Source: Paracoccus sigandri (GTDB taxonomy: Bacteria; Pseudomonadota; Alphaproteobacteria; Rhodobacterales; Rhodobacteraceae). Taken from it: DNA of 64,000 bases. Location of the stretch: positions 1 to 64,000 of the forward strand of contig NZ_QNRC01000021.1 of the NCBI RefSeq assembly GCF_003709565.1, read 5' to 3'. Under the pieces are notes generated by a model. The model searched no databases. It had not been told where the DNA came from and was given only the letters and a program-made list of their open reading frames with translations. Each line of letters begins with the position of its first letter. Position 1 is the first letter of the stretch. Positions 60,101 through 64,000 of this stretch are shown one piece after another. The position numbers and the translations under genes were made by a program.

Positions 60101-62272
60101 GTGCGCAATCATGTTCATTTCCGGTCCACGCGTCTCGACGCGCAGGACCGCCTGCCCCGTCACGCCATCACCCGCAGGGGCGTGGCCCTTCTGATGACCT
60201 GGCTGACCATGGCGGCCTTGCCCGTCTTTGCGCAACAGGCCCAGGACAGCGGTGCCGACCCATTGATGCTGGACCCGATCACCATCGAAGGCCTGTCCTT
60301 CGGCTCGGGCCTGGATCTGCAGGCGCGATCGAATGCCGGCAGCCGGCTGGGGCTGAGCGTCTTCGAGACCCCGGCCAGCGTGCAGGTGATCGAGGCCGAC
60401 ACGATCCGCCAGCGCGGCCAGCGCGACGTCAACCAGGCCATCGTCCAGAACGGCACCGGAATCAGCTTTCACGGCTCGCCCGGCAATGGCGGCACCTCGT
60501 TCAGCATGCGCGGCTTCAGCGGCCACGCTTCGGTGACACGGCTCTATGACGGCACGCGGCTCTATCCCGCCTCGGGCACGATCTCGTTCCCCTTCGACAG
60601 CTGGAACGTCGAGCGCATCGAGGTGCTGAACGGTCCCGCCTCGGTGCTTTATGGCGAAGGCGCGATCGGCGGCGCGATCAATATCGTTCCGAAACGGCCC
60701 CTGACCGACCGCACGCGCAACGAGATGCGCGCGACCGTGGGCACGGACGGCCAGCGCGGCCTGGCCTTCGGCAGCGCCGGGCCGATCAGCGAGGTCCTGG
60801 CCTACAGTTTCGGCGTCAGCGGCACCGCGTCGGATGGCTGGCTGGATCGCGACGACACCTCCAGCCTGTCGCTCTCGGCGGCGTTGCGCTGGCAGGCGAC
60901 CGAGGATCTGGCGCTGACCCTGTCGCATGACCATGGCGACAACCGGCCAAGCACCTATTTCGGAACGCCGCTGGTCGATGGCCGGATCGACGAGCGTGTG
61001 CGCCATCGGAACTTCAACGTCGAGGATGCGGTGGTCCGCTACAAGGACCGCTATACCCAGTTGCGGGCCGAATGGACGCCTGCCGGTAACGTGACGATCC
61101 GCAGCAACAGCTATTACCTGACCAGCGACCGCAACTGGCGCAATGTCGAGGACTATCTCTACCGCCCGGATACGGACGATGTGCTGCGCCAGTTCTACAT
61201 CGCGATCAACCACGATCTGGAACAGGTCGGCAACCGCACCGAGGCGACCATCGTGACCACGCCCGGCGGGATGGAGAACACCACGACGATCGGCTTCGAC
61301 GTGAACCGGATCAAGTTCAGGAATACCAACAATTCGCCTTATCCAGGTCAATCGGTGGTGGATTTCCTGAATCCGCAACCGGGCTTCTTCGGCCCGCACG
61401 AGATGGCCACGACGGCAGATCTGACCACCGATCAATATGCGCTGTTTCTCGACAACCGGCTGAAGATCAGCAACCAGTGGTCGGTCGTCGGCGGGCTGCG
61501 CTATGACAACCTGCGCGTCACCCGCATCGATCCGGCCTTCACCCGCAGCTTCGATTCCACCAGCTGGCGCCTGGGCGCGGTCTATAATCCCGTGCCGGAT
61601 GTGGCGGTCTATGCCCAGTATTCCCGCGCGGCCGAGCCGATCGGCAATGTCCTGTCGCTGGCCCAGAGCCAGGCGGATCTGAAGCTGACCACGGCCCGCC
61701 AACAGGAAATCGGGGTGAAGTTCGGCTTCCTGGGCGGTCGCGGCGACGCCACGCTGTCGGCCTACCGGATCGTCAAGAATGACCTGCTGGCCCGCGACCC
61801 GGACGACCCGGCGATCACCCGCCAAATCGGCCAGCAAAGTTCGAAAGGGATCGAGGCGGCACTCGGCTTCGATGTGACGTCAAGCCTGCGGGTCGATGTG
61901 AACGGCGCGTTGCTGTCGCCGCGCTATGACGACTATGTCCAGTCGGGCGGCGACTATTCCGGCAATCGCCCGCCCAATGCACCGCGCCGCGTCGCCAATA
62001 TCTGGGGCTCCTGGGCCTTCGCCGAGGGCTGGACGGCGCGGACCGGCGCGCATCATGTGGGCGAAGCCTTCACCAGCGACGCCAACACCACCTCGCGCCC
62101 GTCCTACACGGTGATCAATGCCGGGCTGCAATGGAAGCCGCGCGACAACATGAGCCTGGACCTGAACATCTACAATCTGACCGACCGGCTTTACGCGACC
62201 TCGGGCGGGGCGAACCAATGGCTGCTGGCGCCGCCGCGCAGCGCCTCGCTTGATTTCCACGTCACCTTCTAG
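60101..62272 (+). CDS. TonB-dependent receptor under B12 riboswitch
   Basis: 723 residues. GTG start assumed at 60101; the signal peptide core is LLMTWLTMAALPVFAQ, so an internal start is possible. Plug domain about 70-200 (ETPASVQVIEADTIRQRGQR, SFSMRGFSG, VERIEVLNGPASVLYGEGAI, GGAINIVPKRP), then a 22-strand barrel ending LDFHVTF with a C-terminal aromatic. By sequence it looks like siderophore (FhuE/FecA-type) receptors, but the riboswitch indicates a role in corrinoid uptake or a B12-dependent alternative. The ABC genes follow. Confidence 0.88.
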   Translation: MRNHVHFRSTRLDAQDRLPRHAITRRGVALLMTWLTMAALPVFAQQAQDSGADPLMLDPITIEGLSFGSGLDLQARSNAGSRLGLSVFETPASVQVIEADTIRQRGQRDVNQAIVQNGTGISFHGSPGNGGTSFSMRGFSGHASVTRLYDGTRLYPASGTISFPFDSWNVERIEVLNGPASVLYGEGAIGGAINIVPKRPLTDRTRNEMRATVGTDGQRGLAFGSAGPISEVLAYSFGVSGTASDGWLDRDDTSSLSLSAALRWQATEDLALTLSHDHGDNRPSTYFGTPLVDGRIDERVRHRNFNVEDAVVRYKDRYTQLRAEWTPAGNVTIRSNSYYLTSDRNWRNVEDYLYRPDTDDVLRQFYIAINHDLEQVGNRTEATIVTTPGGMENTTTIGFDVNRIKFRNTNNSPYPGQSVVDFLNPQPGFFGPHEMATTADLTTDQYALFLDNRLKISNQWSVVGGLRYDNLRVTRIDPAFTRSFDSTSWRLGAVYNPVPDVAVYAQYSRAAEPIGNVLSLAQSQADLKLTTARQQEIGVKFGFLGGRGDATLSAYRIVKNDLLARDPDDPAITRQIGQQSSKGIEAALGFDVTSSLRVDVNGALLSPRYDDYVQSGGDYSGNRPPNAPRRVANIWGSWAFAEGWTARTGAHHVGEAFTSDANTTSRPSYTVINAGLQWKPRDNMSLDLNIYNLTDRLYATSGGANQWLLAPPRSASLDFHVTF

Positions 62273-62273
62273 G

Positions 62274-63050
62274 ATGGCGGTGGATGTGACGGTGCGGGAC
62301 CTGTGCTGGGGTCCGCATCCGCGCCGGCGGATCATCGAGGCGATCAGCTTCGACGTTCCCGCCGGCTCGACCACGGTGATCGTCGGCGCGAACGGGGCGG
62401 GGAAATCCACGCTGCTGCGCAGCATCTATCGGCAGAACCGCCCCGTCGCGGGGCAGGTTCTGGTCGGCGGGCGCGACATCTGGCAGATGCCCGCGCGCGA
62501 CGTCTCTCGCCTGATCGCCGTGGTGCTGCAGGAGATCGCGCCCGATTTCGCCTTTACCGTGCGCGAAGTCGTGGCAATGGGACGCATCCCCTATCGCGAC
62601 AGCCTGTTTTCGCGCAGCACGACGGACGAGGCGATCACCCGGCAGGCGCTGGCCGATTTCGAACTGGCGGATTTCGCCCACCGGCCCTTCAGCGGCTTGT
62701 CGGGGGGCGAAAAGCAACGCGCGCTGCTGGCTCGTGCCATCGTCCAGCAGCCGCGGCTGATCGTCCTGGACGAACCGACCAACCATCTGGACATCCGCCA
62801 CCAGCTTGAGGTGATCGACATGCTGCGGCGGCTGGACCTGACCGTCCTGGTCACGCTGCATGACCTGAACCTTGCCGCCGCGCTGGCCGATCAGGTGCTG
62901 GTCATGCGCGACGGCCGCATCTGCGCGCTTGGCCCGCCACAGGCGACGCTGACCCCGGAGACCATTCGCGCGGCCTTCGATGTCCAGGCCGACATGGACC
63001 GTCATCCCCGCACGGGCCGGCCGCGCTTTTCCTTCGACCTGCTGCCTTGA
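62274..63050 (+). CDS. ABC transporter ATPase (FecE/BtuD type)
   Basis: 258 residues. One base after the receptor stop codon. Walker A GANGAGKST, Q-loop VVLQEIAPDF, signature LSGGEKQRALLARA, Walker B LIVLDEPTNHLD, and the H-loop VTLHDLN. The iron-chelate/B12 importer class. The cognate FecCD-type permease is not between this gene and the binding protein and probably lies beyond the window. Confidence 0.93.
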   Translation: MAVDVTVRDLCWGPHPRRRIIEAISFDVPAGSTTVIVGANGAGKSTLLRSIYRQNRPVAGQVLVGGRDIWQMPARDVSRLIAVVLQEIAPDFAFTVREVVAMGRIPYRDSLFSRSTTDEAITRQALADFELADFAHRPFSGLSGGEKQRALLARAIVQQPRLIVLDEPTNHLDIRHQLEVIDMLRRLDLTVLVTLHDLNLAAALADQVLVMRDGRICALGPPQATLTPETIRAAFDVQADMDRHPRTGRPRFSFDLLP

Positions 63051-63060
63051 AAGGTCCCTC

Positions 63061-64000
63061 ATGCACCGCCTGATCTATTCCTTCGCCGCCCTGCTGCTGA
63101 CCGTGCAACCCTCGGCCGGCGGCGATTTCCCGGTCACCGTGACCAGTTGCGGCCGCGAGGTCACTTTCGAGGCCCCGCCGGCCCGCGCCGTCGCCCACGG
63201 CTCGAACCTGGTCGAGATCATGCTGGCACTGGGGCTGGAGGACCGGATGCTGGGCTATAGCGGACGGATCGAGCGGGTCGAGGCCGCGACCGACCTGTTC
63301 CCCGCCGCCGCAACGCTGCGCCCGCTTCAGCGCGGCTATCCGACGCTGGAAATGCTGCTGGAGGAAGGCACCGATTTCTATTTCTCGGGCTGGAGCTACG
63401 GCATGCGCGTCGGCGGAGAGGTCACCCCCGACAGCCTGGGCCGCTATGGCATCGCGGTCTACGAGCTGTCGGAATCCTGCATCCGGCTGGGACAGCGCAA
63501 CCGGCCCGGTTTCGACTATCTGTTCCGGGACCTGGAAAATCTGGCGGCGACATTCGGCGTTCCCGAACGCGCCAGGGCGCTGATCGCGGATTATCGCGCG
63601 CGCCTGGACCGCGTGGGAACGAGGATCGCCGCCACGACGAACCGTCCGCGCATCTTCATCTATGATTCGGGCGACAAGGTGCCCATCACGGCCGGCGGCT
63701 ATTCCATGCCGCAGGCCATCATCGACGCCGCCGGTGGCCGCAACATCGCCGCGGATATCGAGAGCAGCTGGGTGCGCATCGACTGGGAAACCGTGGCCGA
63801 ACGCGATCCGCAGGCCGTGGTGATCGTCGATTACGGAGAGGTCACGGCCGAAGAGAAGATCGCCTTCATGAAGGAACATCCCGCCTTTGCCCATATCGCC
63901 GCGATCCGCGACGTCCGTTTCCTGGTGCTGGGCTATGACGACCTGACCCCCGGCCCGCGCAATATCCTTGCGGTCGAGCGTCTGGCCGATTTCCTCCACG
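63061..64000 (+). CDS. periplasmic binding protein of an iron-chelate/B12 ABC transporter (runs off the window)
   Basis: First 313 residues present. Signal peptide about 1-19, then VTSCGREVTFEAPPARAVAH, GSNLVEIMLALGLEDRMLGY, TLEMLLEEGTDFYFSG: the FecB/BtuF type-III binding fold. It belongs to the riboswitch operon with the receptor and ATPase. The window ends before the stop codon. Confidence 0.9.
   Translation, partial: MHRLIYSFAALLLTVQPSAGGDFPVTVTSCGREVTFEAPPARAVAHGSNLVEIMLALGLEDRMLGYSGRIERVEAATDLFPAAATLRPLQRGYPTLEMLLEEGTDFYFSGWSYGMRVGGEVTPDSLGRYGIAVYELSESCIRLGQRNRPGFDYLFRDLENLAATFGVPERARALIADYRARLDRVGTRIAATTNRPRIFIYDSGDKVPITAGGYSMPQAIIDAAGGRNIAADIESSWVRIDWETVAERDPQAVVIVDYGEVTAEEKIAFMKEHPAFAHIAAIRDVRFLVLGYDDLTPGPRNILAVERLADFLH

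Overview
The window looks like chromosomal or large-replicon DNA from a high-GC alphaproteobacterium. Gene content, codon usage dominated by G/C third positions and the mix of families point to the Paracoccus/Rhodobacteraceae group. That placement is inference: there is no rRNA or other marker gene here. No tRNA, rRNA or CRISPR array was seen.

Layout. (1) 1.1-7.8 kb is a sulfolactate (C3 sulfonate) catabolic locus. A GntR/UTRA regulator diverges from tctC-slcC-comC, which runs convergently against suyA-suyB-suyZ. Both promoter regions share the box TATAAGACAT. (2) 8.0-11.3 kb is a decay zone holding an internally deleted IS5-type element, a frameshifted peroxiredoxin, an in-frame chimera of an aldo/keto reductase with an Old Yellow Enzyme tail, and a broken taurine-type permease. 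(3) 11.4-17.5 kb holds ordinary accessory genes: DedA, alpha/beta hydrolase, ATP-grasp, YghU, and a LysR/NTF2/SDR set.

(4) 17.7-37.8 kb is a general-stress-response island. It contains an EcfG-type ECF sigma factor, a convergent NepR-like small protein, an HWE histidine kinase, and about 25 stress genes (dodecin, two DUF892 ferritin-like proteins, Mn catalase, PfpI, topoisomerase IB, a stand-alone LigD polymerase, quinoprotein glucose dehydrogenase, a YdeP-type molybdo-oxidoreductase and many small hydrophilic proteins). Fifteen sites of the form GGAAC-N16-(N)GTT or GATT lie in front of transcription units here, all with exactly 16 bases between the boxes; three more imperfect or differently placed matches are discussed separately.

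(5) 37.8-42.9 kb is a horizontally acquired, partly lower-GC patch. It carries a type VI secretion cargo module (DUF4123 adaptor, REase-fold toxin, Imm52-like immunity protein), a decayed second immunity copy fused to a PIN-domain remnant, and IS3 debris. (6) 43.0-45.3 kb is a second LysR/SDR/NTF2 set.

(7) 45.4-58.9 kb is a hydroxyproline catabolic locus: a TRAP transporter, 4-hydroxyproline epimerase, D-hydroxyproline oxidoreductase, polar amino-acid ABC transporter, alpha-ketoglutaric semialdehyde dehydrogenase, pyrroline-carboxylate reductase, a DapA-family deaminase and a GntR/FCD regulator with recurrent TGT-NN-ACA operators. A truncated AcnX small domain suggests a lost 3-hydroxyproline branch. 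(8) 59.8-64.0 kb has a cobalamin riboswitch in front of a TonB-dependent receptor, an ABC ATPase and a periplasmic binding protein that runs off the window end.
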